A DNA stretch of 64,000 nt from Paraburkholderia atlantica (lineage in GTDB: Bacteria > Pseudomonadota > Gammaproteobacteria > Burkholderiales > Burkholderiaceae): the NCBI RefSeq assembly GCF_009362785.1, contig NZ_WHNQ01000022.1, positions 62,001 to 126,000 on the forward strand, given 5' to 3'. This document shows positions 43,176 to 53,621 of the stretch, one piece after another (the stretch's first letter is position 1; each line of letters starts with the position of its first letter). Both the position numbers and the translations under genes were made by a program. The notes beneath the pieces were generated by a model. That model was not told the DNA's origin. It saw only the letters and a program-made list of their open reading frames with translations, and searched no databases.

Positions 43176-44063
43176 TTAGGCCGCGGCGGCGCGCAACACG
43201 CCCCCGCTGATTCGCTCGACGCCGGCGAGATCGCGCTCCGAGCGGACCTCGGCGAAACCACGCGCGCTCAGCAACGCGCGCACGGCTTCGGCCTGGTCGT
43301 AGCCGTGCTCGATCCAAAGCGCGCCATCGGCGGCGAGACGCTCGGGCGCGCCGGCGATGATCGCGCGGATCGCGCTGAGGCCATCGGCTTCGTCGGTGAG
43401 CGCGCCGCGCGGCTCGAAGCGCAGATCGCCTTCGGCGAGATGCGGATCGCCGCTCGCGATATATGGCGGATTGCTGACGATCGCGTCGAAGCGCAGCGAG
43501 GCGTCGAGCGAGCCGTACCAGTCGCTGTGCAGGAACGTCACGGCGCCGCCGGGGCGCTTCGCGTCGAGCAGGCGCGCGCCGTTGCGCGCGGCGACGGCGA
43601 GCGCGTCGGCCGAGCGGTCGAGTGCCCAGACGTGGGCCTCGGGCCGCATCGACGCGATCGCCACCGCGATTGCGCCGGTTCCGGTGCCGAGATCGAGCAC
43701 ACGTGGGCGCGGCCGAGCTTCGATTGCCGCGAGCGCGGTCTCCACCAGCAGCTCGGTTTCAGGGCGAGGAATCAGCACGTGCGGCGTGACTTCGAATTCG
43801 AGCCCGAAGAACTCACGCGCGCCGACGAGTTGCGCAACCGGCTCGCCGGCCATGCGCCGCGCCTCCAGCGCGCGATAACACTCGACGCTCGCGCGCTCGA
43901 GCGGCTCCTCGCCGCGCGTGATCAGCTGCGTGCGCCGCCAGCCGAGCACATGCGTAAGCAGAATCCGCGCTTCGAGCGGCGGCAGCGGCGAAGCGCGCAA
44001 GAGCGCGTCGGCCGTCGCGGGCGGAGCGGCGGGGTCGAGCGGAACCGGGGAGGCGTCGGTCAT
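43176..44063 (-). CDS. prmC: Release factor glutamine methyltransferase PrmC (HemK)
   Basis: 295 aa enzyme that methylates the GGQ glutamine of release factors. SAM motif VLDLGTGTGAIAVAIAS and the catalytic NPPY (IVSNPPYIASGD) are present, with an N-terminal helical substrate domain. The gene starts ten bases from the prfA stop, its substrate's gene, as in most bacteria. Confidence 0.95.
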   Translation of the reverse strand: MTDASPVPLDPAAPPATADALLRASPLPPLEARILLTHVLGWRRTQLITRGEEPLERASVECYRALEARRMAGEPVAQLVGAREFFGLEFEVTPHVLIPRPETELLVETALAAIEARPRPRVLDLGTGTGAIAVAIASMRPEAHVWALDRSADALAVAARNGARLLDAKRPGGAVTFLHSDWYGSLDASLRFDAIVSNPPYIASGDPHLAEGDLRFEPRGALTDEADGLSAIRAIIAGAPERLAADGALWIEHGYDQAEAVRALLSARGFAEVRSERDLAGVERISGGVLRAAAA

Positions 44064-44073
44064 TGCAGGGGCG

Positions 44074-45156
44074 TCAGTCCGCGTCGCCGAGCGAGGCCAG
44101 CAGCTCGGCCTGATGCTCGCTGACGAGCGCCGCGATCAGTTCGTCGAGATCGCCGTCCATGATCGCGTCGAGGCGATACAGCGTCAGGTTGATGCGGTGA
44201 TCGGTGAGACGCCCCTGCGGGAAGTTGTAGGTGCGGATGCGCTCCGAACGGTCGCCCGAACCGATCAGGTTCTTGCGCGTCGCCGCTTCCTTTGTTTGCT
44301 GCTCGTGCGTTTGCTTGTCCTTGATGCGCGCGGCGAGCACCTTCAGCGCTCGGTCCTTGTTCTTGTGTTGCGAGCGGTCGTCCTGACATTCGACGACGAT
44401 GCCCGTCGGCAAGTGCGTGACACGCACCGCGGAATCGGTCTTGTTGATGTGCTGGCCGCCCGCGCCCGACGCGCGGAACGTGTCGATGCGCAAATCGGCC
44501 GGATTGATCTCGACCTCGCCGATCTCGTCCGCTTCGGGCATCACCGCGACCGTGCAGGCCGACGTATGGATGCGGCCTTGCGTTTCGGTGGCCGGCACAC
44601 GCTGCACGCGATGTCCGCCCGACTCGAACTTCAGCTTCGAATACGCGGCATCGCCGGCAATTCGCACGATGACTTCGCGATAGCCACCGAGATCCGATTC
44701 GCTCGCCGACATCATCTCGACCTGCCAGCGGTTGCGTTCGGCATAGCGCAGATACATGCGCAGCAGATCGCCAGCGAACAGCGCGGATTCGTCGCCGCCG
44801 GTACCGGCGCGGATTTCGAGGAAGATGTTGCGCTCGTCGTTCGGGTCTTTCGGCAGCAGCATTTTCTGCAGCTCGACGCCGAGCGTTTCCATACGATCGC
44901 GCGCCGCGCGGATTTCCTCTTCGGCGAAATCGCGCATCGACGCGTCGGCGAGCAGTTCCTGCGCGGTGGCCGCGTCGTTCTGCGCCTGACGCCAAAGCCC
45001 GTAATGCTCGACGACCGGGCCAAGCTCCGCGTGTTCGCGCGTGAGCTTGCGGTATTGGTCGAGGTTGGCGGTGATGTCCTCGCGGCTCAACAGGTCGTTC
45101 AGTTCGGCCAGCCGGGTGGTCAGCTGGTCGAGCTTGCGTTGCATGCTCGTTTTCAT
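44074..45156 (-). CDS. prfA: Peptide chain release factor 1 PrfA
   Basis: 360 aa class I release factor for UAA and UAG stops. GGQ motif in RASGAGGQHINKTDSAV, and the codon-reading PxT-type region HRVQRVPATETQGRIHTS. The start at 45156 gives MKTSMQRKLDQL; an internal ATG at 45144 is also possible. It lies between hemA and prmC. Confidence 0.95.
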   Translation of the reverse strand: MKTSMQRKLDQLTTRLAELNDLLSREDITANLDQYRKLTREHAELGPVVEHYGLWRQAQNDAATAQELLADASMRDFAEEEIRAARDRMETLGVELQKMLLPKDPNDERNIFLEIRAGTGGDESALFAGDLLRMYLRYAERNRWQVEMMSASESDLGGYREVIVRIAGDAAYSKLKFESGGHRVQRVPATETQGRIHTSACTVAVMPEADEIGEVEINPADLRIDTFRASGAGGQHINKTDSAVRVTHLPTGIVVECQDDRSQHKNKDRALKVLAARIKDKQTHEQQTKEAATRKNLIGSGDRSERIRTYNFPQGRLTDHRINLTLYRLDAIMDGDLDELIAALVSEHQAELLASLGDAD

Positions 45157-45276
45157 CGGGCGGGTAGCGGAGCGGACTCCGGAAAGAATGCAGCCAGGGG
45201 AACGGGCGAATGCCCGGGGCGGAAGCACTTCGCGAGCCACGGCGATGGCGCGCGGGGTGCGGCGAGCACTGCGCCG

Positions 45277-46563
45277 CTAACGCTCGGAAGAGCCGGAGTG
45301 TTTGTAGAAGCCGCTCATCAGCTCGATCAGCTTGTCGCGGTTGTCGCTGCTCGCGCGGTTCAACGCGTGAGTAGGACCATGGATCAGCTTGTTCGTGAGC
45401 GACTGCGACAGTGCTTCGAGCACTGCGGCCGGGTCGTCGCCGCGCGCGAGCATTTTCTGCGCGCGTTCGACTTCCGCGCGGCGCAGCGTGTCGGCCTGCG
45501 TGTGCATGTGGCGGATCACCGGAACGATGCTGCGCGCGTCGAGCCACTGCATGAAGTTCTGCACGCGCGTTTCGATGATCGCTTCGGCTTGCGCGACCGC
45601 GGCCTGGCGCGACGCATTGCCTTCGCGGACGATCGCGCCGAGGTCGTCGACGGTGTACAGGAACACGTCTTCGAGCTGGCCGGCTTCGGGTTCGATGTCG
45701 CGCGGCACTGCGAGGTCGACCATGAAAATCGGCCGGTGACGGCGCGCCTTGACCGCGCGCTCGACAGCGCCCAGCCCGATGATCGGCAACGTGGAGGCCG
45801 TGCACGACACGATGATGTCGAATTCGTGCATCCGGGAGGGCAGTTCGGAAAGCGGAATGGCGCGGCCGTTGAAACGCTCGGCGAGCCGCATGCCGCGCTC
45901 GGCGGTGCGGTTCGCGACGACGAGTTCACGCGGATGTTGCGCGGCAAAATGCGTCGCGCAGAGCTCGATCATTTCGCCGGCACCGATGAACAGCACCCGC
46001 TGGTTCGAGATCTTGTCGAAAATGCGTTGGGCGAGGCGCACCGCGGCGGCGGCCATCGATACCGACTGCGCGCCGATTTCGGTGGTGCTGCGCACTTCCT
46101 TCGCAACGGCGAAGGTGCGCTGGAACAACTGATTCAGATAGGTGCCGAGGGCGCCGGCTTCGGAGGCGGTGCGCACCGCGTCCTTCATCTGTCCGACGAT
46201 CTGCGTTTCACCGAGCACCATCGAATCGAGCCCCGACGCGACGCGGAACGCATGGCGCACGGCTTCGGACTGCGGCAGCGCGTAGACGTGCGGCGCGAGT
46301 TCATCGATGGGGAGGTTGTGGTACTTCGACAGCCACTGGACCGAAGCTTCGCGCGCGGCGAGGTCGTCGGTCGCGCAGTAGAGTTCGGTGCGGTTACAGG
46401 TGGACAGAATTGCCGCTTCCGGCGCATTGGGGGCCATGCGGCCCACCCAGATGCCTTTGAACGTATCCAGAGCGGGCTTGATCTGTTCGAGCGGAAACGC
46501 CACGCGTTCGCGCAAGGCGACAGGCGCAGTGTGATGGTTAATTCCGATCGTTAGAAGCTGCAT
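45277..46563 (-). CDS. hemA: Glutamyl-tRNA reductase HemA
   Basis: 428 aa first enzyme of the C5 haem pathway: reduces glutamyl-tRNA to glutamate-1-semialdehyde with NADPH. The nucleophile Cys is in ILSTCNRTELYC near residue 54, followed by the NADPH domain (VLFIGAGEMIELCATHF) and a dimerisation helix. The start has no good Shine-Dalgarno: the ATG follows CCCCCAA. A TATAAT lies at 46590-46595 on the minus strand. Confidence 0.95.
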   Translation of the reverse strand: MQLLTIGINHHTAPVALRERVAFPLEQIKPALDTFKGIWVGRMAPNAPEAAILSTCNRTELYCATDDLAAREASVQWLSKYHNLPIDELAPHVYALPQSEAVRHAFRVASGLDSMVLGETQIVGQMKDAVRTASEAGALGTYLNQLFQRTFAVAKEVRSTTEIGAQSVSMAAAAVRLAQRIFDKISNQRVLFIGAGEMIELCATHFAAQHPRELVVANRTAERGMRLAERFNGRAIPLSELPSRMHEFDIIVSCTASTLPIIGLGAVERAVKARRHRPIFMVDLAVPRDIEPEAGQLEDVFLYTVDDLGAIVREGNASRQAAVAQAEAIIETRVQNFMQWLDARSIVPVIRHMHTQADTLRRAEVERAQKMLARGDDPAAVLEALSQSLTNKLIHGPTHALNRASSDNRDKLIELMSGFYKHSGSSER

Positions 46564-46589
46564 TTGGGGGAGCTATCGTTCAGCCCTAT

Positions 46590-46595
46590 ATTATA
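46590..46595 (-). promoter_or_regulatory. Candidate -10 element of hemA
   Basis: Perfect TATAAT on the minus strand, about 27 bases before the hemA ATG. No good -35 is found, so the start site would lie about 20 nt upstream of the ATG. Confidence 0.5.
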
Positions 46596-46642
46596 GCGTT
46601 TTCACGATTCTCACATCCGGCACGCCGTATACCCCGCATGCG

Positions 46643-47353
46643 TCAGCTCTCGCCTGTCTGGGTCTCCGGCGGGATCGCGTCGAGCTGGTAACCGTAACCA
46701 TAGACCGGCGTCAGCGCGTAGCCAAGCTCCGGACGCAGTTGCAGCTTGCCGCGCACGCGCGACGCGTGAGTGTCGATGGTGCGCGACTTTACGTCGCGGC
46801 GGCGCGACCACACGGTTTCAAGAATATGAGCGCGCGACACCGGTCGCGCCAGATTGTTGAACAGCAGCAGCGCGAGGCGGAATTCCTTCGGCGTCAGGAT
46901 GACGGTCAGTTCGCGGAAGGTCACGGCGAAATTCGCCGCGTCGAACGTATAGCCGCCGATCACGTCGCGCCGACGTTTGGGCGGCCGCCGCAGGCCCGCA
47001 CGGCGCTGCAGCGCCTCGACCCGCGCGAGCATTTCAGGGCCGCGCACCGGTTTGCTGAGGCAGTCGTCGGCGCCGGCGTGCAGCGCGGCGACGATCTGGC
47101 ATTCGCGCGGTGCCGCAATCAGCATCATGATGGGCAGGCCTGGCAGGATGGAACGCGCGCGCGGGATCACGTCTTCGGCGCAATGGTCGCCGGCCCAGCT
47201 TTCGGTGATCAGCAGGTCGAAAAATTCGTCGGTGGCGCGCTGCAGGAAGGTGGCGCTGCTGGTGAAGTGCAGGCACACGTGGCCGCCGGCGAAAATGAGC
47301 CGGTCGACCAGTTTGGCGTGTTGTAGGTCGGGTTCGATAAGGGCGATGCGCAT
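46643..47353 (-). CDS. Atypical OmpR/PhoB-type response regulator
   Basis: 236 aa, receiver domain (1-115) plus winged-helix DNA-binding domain (about 130-228, TPKEFRLALLLFNNLARPVS, SRTIDTHASRVRGKL, YGYGYQLD). In the receiver, the phosphoacceptor position is Glu51 (LLITES) instead of Asp, and the usual Thr/Ser is Ile79, while Lys101 (CLSKPV) and the acidic pocket remain. No histidine kinase gene is adjacent. It is probably constitutively active or controlled in another way. Confidence 0.85.
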   Translation of the reverse strand: MRIALIEPDLQHAKLVDRLIFAGGHVCLHFTSSATFLQRATDEFFDLLITESWAGDHCAEDVIPRARSILPGLPIMMLIAAPRECQIVAALHAGADDCLSKPVRGPEMLARVEALQRRAGLRRPPKRRRDVIGGYTFDAANFAVTFRELTVILTPKEFRLALLLFNNLARPVSRAHILETVWSRRRDVKSRTIDTHASRVRGKLQLRPELGYALTPVYGYGYQLDAIPPETQTGES

Positions 47354-47582
47354 GGCGCGGCGTCAGCCAGGCAACGAGCGGAGCGTGGGGCGTTTTCGTC
47401 AGGCTTGCAACTTGCCTAAGCACACCCCGACCCCTAAACTCAACCGCTATGCGGAAAGCGCCGTGCTGAACTTCTAGAGTTAAAGAGCCCGAAATGCTAG
47501 CCTTGGCGGCTCCGTCGGCCTATGAGACGAATCCGAAATTGAACTTGCCCTGTTTCGGCACCCAATCCGGAGCCCACGCCTG

Positions 47583-47849
47583 ATGGGTTGGCCAGGCATT
47601 CTCGTTCTCGGCGCCGTGATCGGTCTCGCGGGCTGGTGGTTGCACCCGCTGCGCCGGGCGAGCCGCGCGCGCTGGTGGACCGCGCTGTTGGCCGGCGTGC
47701 TAGGCACGAGCATCGCGCGCATGGCCGGCAACGTGACGGGTCTTTTCCATGACGGCGACATGCTCGAATGGCAGGTATGCACCGCCGTCGCGCTCGTCGC
47801 CGTCGCCGTGACCGTCGGCCTCCTTTCGCGCCGGTCAATCCGTCGATGA
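47583..47849 (+). CDS. Small membrane protein, YeaQ/GlsB-like
   Basis: 88 aa protein with two or three hydrophobic spans (about 4-22, 32-48 and 65-82) and Arg-rich ends. It has the size and layout of the YeaQ/YmgE/GlsB stress-response family, though similarity is low. Its start, MGWPGILVLGAVIG, lacks a strong ribosome site. Function unknown. Confidence 0.6.
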   Translation: MGWPGILVLGAVIGLAGWWLHPLRRASRARWWTALLAGVLGTSIARMAGNVTGLFHDGDMLEWQVCTAVALVAVAVTVGLLSRRSIRR

Positions 47850-47867
47850 ATCCTTGCAGGTAACTCC

Positions 47868-49682
47868 ATGAACGCCCGACTTCCCGAAACCTCCTCCATT
47901 CCCGAGCGCCTCGCGAGCCTGCGCGCCGCGATGGCGCGCGAAGGCATCGCCGCTTACCTCGTGCCGTCGGCCGATCCGCATCTGTCCGAGTATCTGCCAG
48001 GGCGCTGGCAAGGCCGCCAGTGGCTGTCGGGCTTCACCGGCTCCGCCGGTACGCTGATCGTCACCGCCGATTTCGCCGGCGTCTGGACCGACAGCCGCTA
48101 CTGGGAGCAGGCGAGCGCGCAGCTCGCCGGCACCGGTGTCGACCTGATGAAAATGACCGGCGGCCAGCTGACGACGCCGCATTTCGAATGGCTCGCGCAG
48201 AACGTCGCGAGCGGCGGCACAGTCGGTGTGGACGGCGCTGTGCTCGGCGTCGCGGCCGCGCGCGCGCTGAGTGCCGCGTTGAGCGCGCGCGGCGTGCAGC
48301 TGCGCACCGACGTCGACCTGTTCGACGCGATCTGGGCGCAGCGCCCGGCACTGCCCGCCGACGCCGTCTTCGAGCACGCCGCGCCGCAAGCGGGCGTCGC
48401 GCGCGCGGACAAGCTCGCTCAGGTGCGTCGCGCGATGGCCGACAAAGGCGCGCAGTGGCACTTCATCTCGACGCTCGACGACCTGGCCTGGCTGCTGAAC
48501 CTGCGCGGCGCGGATGTCAGCTACAACCCGGTGTTCGTCGCGCACGCGCTGATCGGCGTGGATCGCGTGTCGCTGTTTATCGCCGACGGCAAAGTGTCGC
48601 CTGCGCTCGCCGACGTGCTCGCGCGCGACGGCATCAGCGTCGAGCCATACGCCAAAGCCGCCGACGCGCTCGCCGCGCTGCCAGCCGGCAGCACGCTGCT
48701 GATCGACCCGCGCCGCATCACGTATGGCTCGCTGCAGGCGGTGCCGTCGTCGGTCAAGGTGGTCGAGGCGGTCAATCCGTCCACGTTCCTGAAGTCGTGC
48801 AAGACCGCCGCTGATGCCGCGCACGTGCGCGACACGATGGAGCAGGACGGCGCGGCGCTCGCCGAATTCTTCGCGTGGTTCGAAAGCGCGCTGGGCCGCG
48901 AGCGCATCACCGAACTGACGATCGACGAGCGTCTGACGGCCGCCCGCGCGCGCCGACCCGGCTTCGTGTCGCTGAGCTTCGCGACGATCGCGGGCTTCAA
49001 CGCGAACGGCGCGATGCCGCACTATCGCGCGACCGAGGAGTCGCATGCGGTGATCGAAGGCAACGGCCTGCTGCTGATCGATTCGGGCGGTCAGTACCTG
49101 AGCGGCACGACCGACATCACGCGCGTCGTCCCGATCGGCACGCCGAGCAACGAACAGCGCCGCGATTTCACCGTCGTGCTGAAGGGCATGATCGCGCTGT
49201 CACGCGCGCAATTCCCGCGTGGCATCCGCTCGCCGATGCTCGACGCGATTGCGCGCGCGCCGATCTGGCAGGCCGGCGCCGACTATGGCCACGGCACCGG
49301 TCACGGGGTCGGCTACTTCCTGAACGTGCACGAAGGCCCGCAGGTGATCTCGCACTACGCGCCGGCCGAACCGTGGACCGCGATGGAGGAGGGCATGATC
49401 ACGTCGAACGAGCCGGGTCTGTATCGGCCGGGCAAGTGGGGCGTGCGTATCGAAAATCTCGTGCTGAACGTGGCCGCCGAAAAAACCGAATTCGGCGACT
49501 TCCTGAAGTTCGAGACGCTGACGCTGTGCCCGATCGACACGCGCTGCATCGAGCTGTCGCTGCTGCGCGACGACGAGCGCGCGTGGCTCAACGCGTATCA
49601 CGAGACGGTGCGCGCGCGCCTCGCGCCCCATGTGTCGGGCGACGCAAAGGCGTGGCTCGAACTGCGCACACAACCTATCTGA
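47868..49682 (+). CDS. M24 family Xaa-Pro aminopeptidase (aminopeptidase P)
   Basis: 604 aa, the long eukaryote-like form with two N-terminal creatinase-like domains and a C-terminal M24 domain. Metal ligands: Asp/Asp in LLIDSGGQYLSGTTDITRV, His in GTGHGVGYFLNVHEGP, Glu in MITSNEPGLY, and Glu in VRIENLVLN. It removes N-terminal residues ahead of proline. It lies 18 bases after the small membrane protein gene. Confidence 0.92.
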   Translation: MNARLPETSSIPERLASLRAAMAREGIAAYLVPSADPHLSEYLPGRWQGRQWLSGFTGSAGTLIVTADFAGVWTDSRYWEQASAQLAGTGVDLMKMTGGQLTTPHFEWLAQNVASGGTVGVDGAVLGVAAARALSAALSARGVQLRTDVDLFDAIWAQRPALPADAVFEHAAPQAGVARADKLAQVRRAMADKGAQWHFISTLDDLAWLLNLRGADVSYNPVFVAHALIGVDRVSLFIADGKVSPALADVLARDGISVEPYAKAADALAALPAGSTLLIDPRRITYGSLQAVPSSVKVVEAVNPSTFLKSCKTAADAAHVRDTMEQDGAALAEFFAWFESALGRERITELTIDERLTAARARRPGFVSLSFATIAGFNANGAMPHYRATEESHAVIEGNGLLLIDSGGQYLSGTTDITRVVPIGTPSNEQRRDFTVVLKGMIALSRAQFPRGIRSPMLDAIARAPIWQAGADYGHGTGHGVGYFLNVHEGPQVISHYAPAEPWTAMEEGMITSNEPGLYRPGKWGVRIENLVLNVAAEKTEFGDFLKFETLTLCPIDTRCIELSLLRDDERAWLNAYHETVRARLAPHVSGDAKAWLELRTQPI

Positions 49683-49716
49683 GCGTAGCGGCGACCTTTC
49701 AAACGGAGCGTGGCGC

Positions 49717-50340
49717 ATGGCGATCAAGGCAGTGGTGTTCGATTTCGGCGGCGTGCTGATCGACTGGAGTCCCGAGTACCTGTACCGCGAACTGATTCCC
49801 GACGAATCGGAGCGCCGCTGGTTCCTCACGCACGTTTGCGCGATGGACTGGGTGATCCGCCAGGATGGCGGCCAGCCGATCGTCGAAGCCACCGACGAGC
49901 TGATCGCGCAGTTTCCCGATCACGCGCCGCTGATCCGCGCGTTCTACGAGCGCTGGCATCTGATGGTGGCGGGCGTGCTCGACGACGGCATCGCGCTGAT
50001 GGAAAAGCTCGAAGCGGCCGAGGTGCCGCTCTTCGGGCTCACCAACTGGTCGGCCGAGACCTTCCCGTATGCGTGGGAACACTATCCGGTGCTGCGGCGC
50101 TTTCGCGACATCGTCGTGTCGGGGCGCGTGAAACTCGTGAAGCCCGACCCTGCGATCTTCGCGGAGATGCGCCGGCGCATCGAGTTGCAGATGCCCGGTG
50201 TCGAACCGGCCGAACTCGTCTTCATCGACGACAACGCGAAAAACGCCGAAGCCGCGACGGCGCTCGGCTGGCACGGCGTGCATCACACGAACGCCGCGCA
50301 AACGGAAGCAAAGCTGCGCGAGTTGGGTTTGCCGGTTTGA
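49717..50340 (+). CDS. HAD family hydrolase (YihX/epoxide hydrolase-like)
   Basis: 207 aa HAD phosphatase with motif I VFDFGGVLIDWSPEYL, motif II FGLTNWS, motif III Lys in KLVKPDPAIF, and motif IV FIDDNAKNAEAA. The pattern is close to YihX (sugar phosphatase). The first motif is DFGGV, so the second catalytic Asp of the usual DxDxT is replaced by Gly, as in that subgroup. The substrate is uncertain. GGAGCG precedes the ATG at 49717. Confidence 0.88.
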   Translation: MAIKAVVFDFGGVLIDWSPEYLYRELIPDESERRWFLTHVCAMDWVIRQDGGQPIVEATDELIAQFPDHAPLIRAFYERWHLMVAGVLDDGIALMEKLEAAEVPLFGLTNWSAETFPYAWEHYPVLRRFRDIVVSGRVKLVKPDPAIFAEMRRRIELQMPGVEPAELVFIDDNAKNAEAATALGWHGVHHTNAAQTEAKLRELGLPV

Positions 50341-50354
50341 GCGGAGCGCTGCCC

Positions 50355-51479
50355 CTACTGTCCTAACAGGTTCTTCAGCGCATTGCCGAGGCCTTTGACG
50401 GTCTCGCCCGCACCCTTCGCGACGCCTTCGACGCTGACCCCGAGCGCCTTCGCAAACCCCTCGCCGATGCGCTTGAGGATCCCTTCGCGTACCGAGAACT
50501 TCGGATCGCGCAGATCGCCGTCGAGCACGAAATGCAGCGTGATGTTGCCGTCATGCGTCTTCAGCGCCGCGACGGCGGCGCGAGTCGGAATCGACATGAA
50601 CGTCTCGAGCGGATTGTCGGTTTCGGCGAGTTGCAGATTGTGGACCGTCACCGTGCCGGGCGCGTGCAGGTGATAGTTGCGCACCGTCGATTCAATCGAC
50701 AGATCGACGGTGCCGCCCGTCACCTGCGCGCGTGCGCCGGCCTTCTTCAGCAGATACGGATCGAGCATCGCGACATCGACACCGTGCAGCGTGGTCGTGG
50801 TCTGCGAATCGCGGCTGGCGATCTTGATCCAACCGTCGAACGTCACGGTGCCGGTATGCGCCGGACCCTTCAGCGAGCCGCGAACGCTGACATTGGTCGG
50901 CTCGCTGAGCGACGGCAGATGCAGATTGTCGACGCTCGCGTTCGCGTTGCTGACGGTGACCTTGAAAGGCGGCGGCCCGACGCTCATGTCGTAGAAGTGG
51001 AAGTTGCCGTGTTCGAAGCGGATACGGTCGACCAGTTTTTCGCGCGGGATCGGCGGCTCCGTGCCGGCGCCGCCCGGATGATCGCCGCGGTTCAGTGATT
51101 CGCGCAGGTTCGGCAGCAGATTCAGCGAACCGTCCTTCGTGCGTAGCACGGCCATGTCGAAGCCGCGCACGACGACCTCTCGAATATGCATGCGCCGCGC
51201 GATCAGGTCGCGTACATCGGGGGTGATCGTGATTTCGTCGGCGCGTAGCGGTTCGCCCGCCGGCCAGCCTGGCGGCGCTTTCAGCACGACGTGGGTCAGG
51301 TGTACCGAGGTCAGGCCGACATCGATACTATCGGCGCTGCCGAGCGGCCCGAGCGCCGCGCTGACGCGATTCTTGACTTCCTGTTGCGCGAATTGCATCG
51401 CGCCGATCGCGATCAGAATCAACGCCAATAGCGTTCCGCCCACGACGACGATCCAGCGCCTGCCCTTCGACATCGCCAT
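50355..51479 (-). CDS. AsmA-like envelope protein
   Basis: 374 aa with an N-terminal signal anchor (residues 8-28) and a beta-rich body of the AsmA/DUF748 type (LIARRMHIREVVVRGFDMAV, LSIESTVRNYHL). Relatives span or line the periplasm and may help lipid movement between membranes. It is convergent with the HAD gene. A perfect 14-bp-arm palindrome lies just before its ribosome site. Confidence 0.75.
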   Translation of the reverse strand: MAMSKGRRWIVVVGGTLLALILIAIGAMQFAQQEVKNRVSAALGPLGSADSIDVGLTSVHLTHVVLKAPPGWPAGEPLRADEITITPDVRDLIARRMHIREVVVRGFDMAVLRTKDGSLNLLPNLRESLNRGDHPGGAGTEPPIPREKLVDRIRFEHGNFHFYDMSVGPPPFKVTVSNANASVDNLHLPSLSEPTNVSVRGSLKGPAHTGTVTFDGWIKIASRDSQTTTTLHGVDVAMLDPYLLKKAGARAQVTGGTVDLSIESTVRNYHLHAPGTVTVHNLQLAETDNPLETFMSIPTRAAVAALKTHDGNITLHFVLDGDLRDPKFSVREGILKRIGEGFAKALGVSVEGVAKGAGETVKGLGNALKNLLGQ

Positions 51480-51495
51480 GCCTGTGTCTCCTCGT

Positions 51496-51524
51496 CACGG
51501 CGCCGCGCGTCGCGCGGCGCCGTG
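51496..51524. other. Perfect 29-bp GC palindrome
   Basis: Arms of 14 bp around a single central base (51510), with only G/C apart from the outermost A/T pairs and the centre. On the minus strand it lies between the ettA stop (51644) and the GAGGAG ribosome site of the AsmA-like gene. There is no T-run. Confidence 0.85.
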
Positions 51525-51643
51525 TTGACCGTCTGTCGTGTGCGCGGGACTTTTACGCGCGCCTGCATCAAGTGACGAATAGCAACGCGCATGCCCCGTG
51601 GCCCGTCCGGCATTGCGCCAAACGGGCCGGTGTGCCCCGCTTG

Positions 51644-53308
<1,665 letters not shown>

Positions 53309-53621
53309 TTGCTTGCAGTAGACGTTGACGACGCCGGCCGCATGCGGGCGGGCAGTCGGGGTTGAATGGGTAATCGGTGTGAGGGCCGGGCGGAACACCC
53401 GGCGCCGGCCGGCGCGGCGTCGGATTCGACGACGCTGCCGCGCGCGGCATGTGGTTCAGGTGGCATTGTACTTCGCGGCGGGGGCCGGGCGGCAGGGGCG
53501 GACCGGTGGCGGGCCGCGTCGTGCACCGGGTAGTGGGATATTTGCGCGCTCTGTGCTGCAGATCTGCGGAGCCATTGCGCGACGCCGCCGTGTCGTGAGC
53601 AGGCGGCGTCCAGGCGCGGTG
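53309..53621. other. Gap between ettA and ugpC
   Basis: 313 bp of GC-rich spacer, both neighbours on the minus strand. A minus-strand TACAAT (53470-53465) could be the ettA -10 but has no matching -35. No terminator for the ugp operon was recognised. Confidence 0.5.

Noticed and set aside
43918..46554. Long plus-strand frame of 878 codons across prmC, prfA and hemA
   Set aside because: It is antisense to three well-conserved genes, with composition typical of a GC-rich shadow frame and no domain signature.
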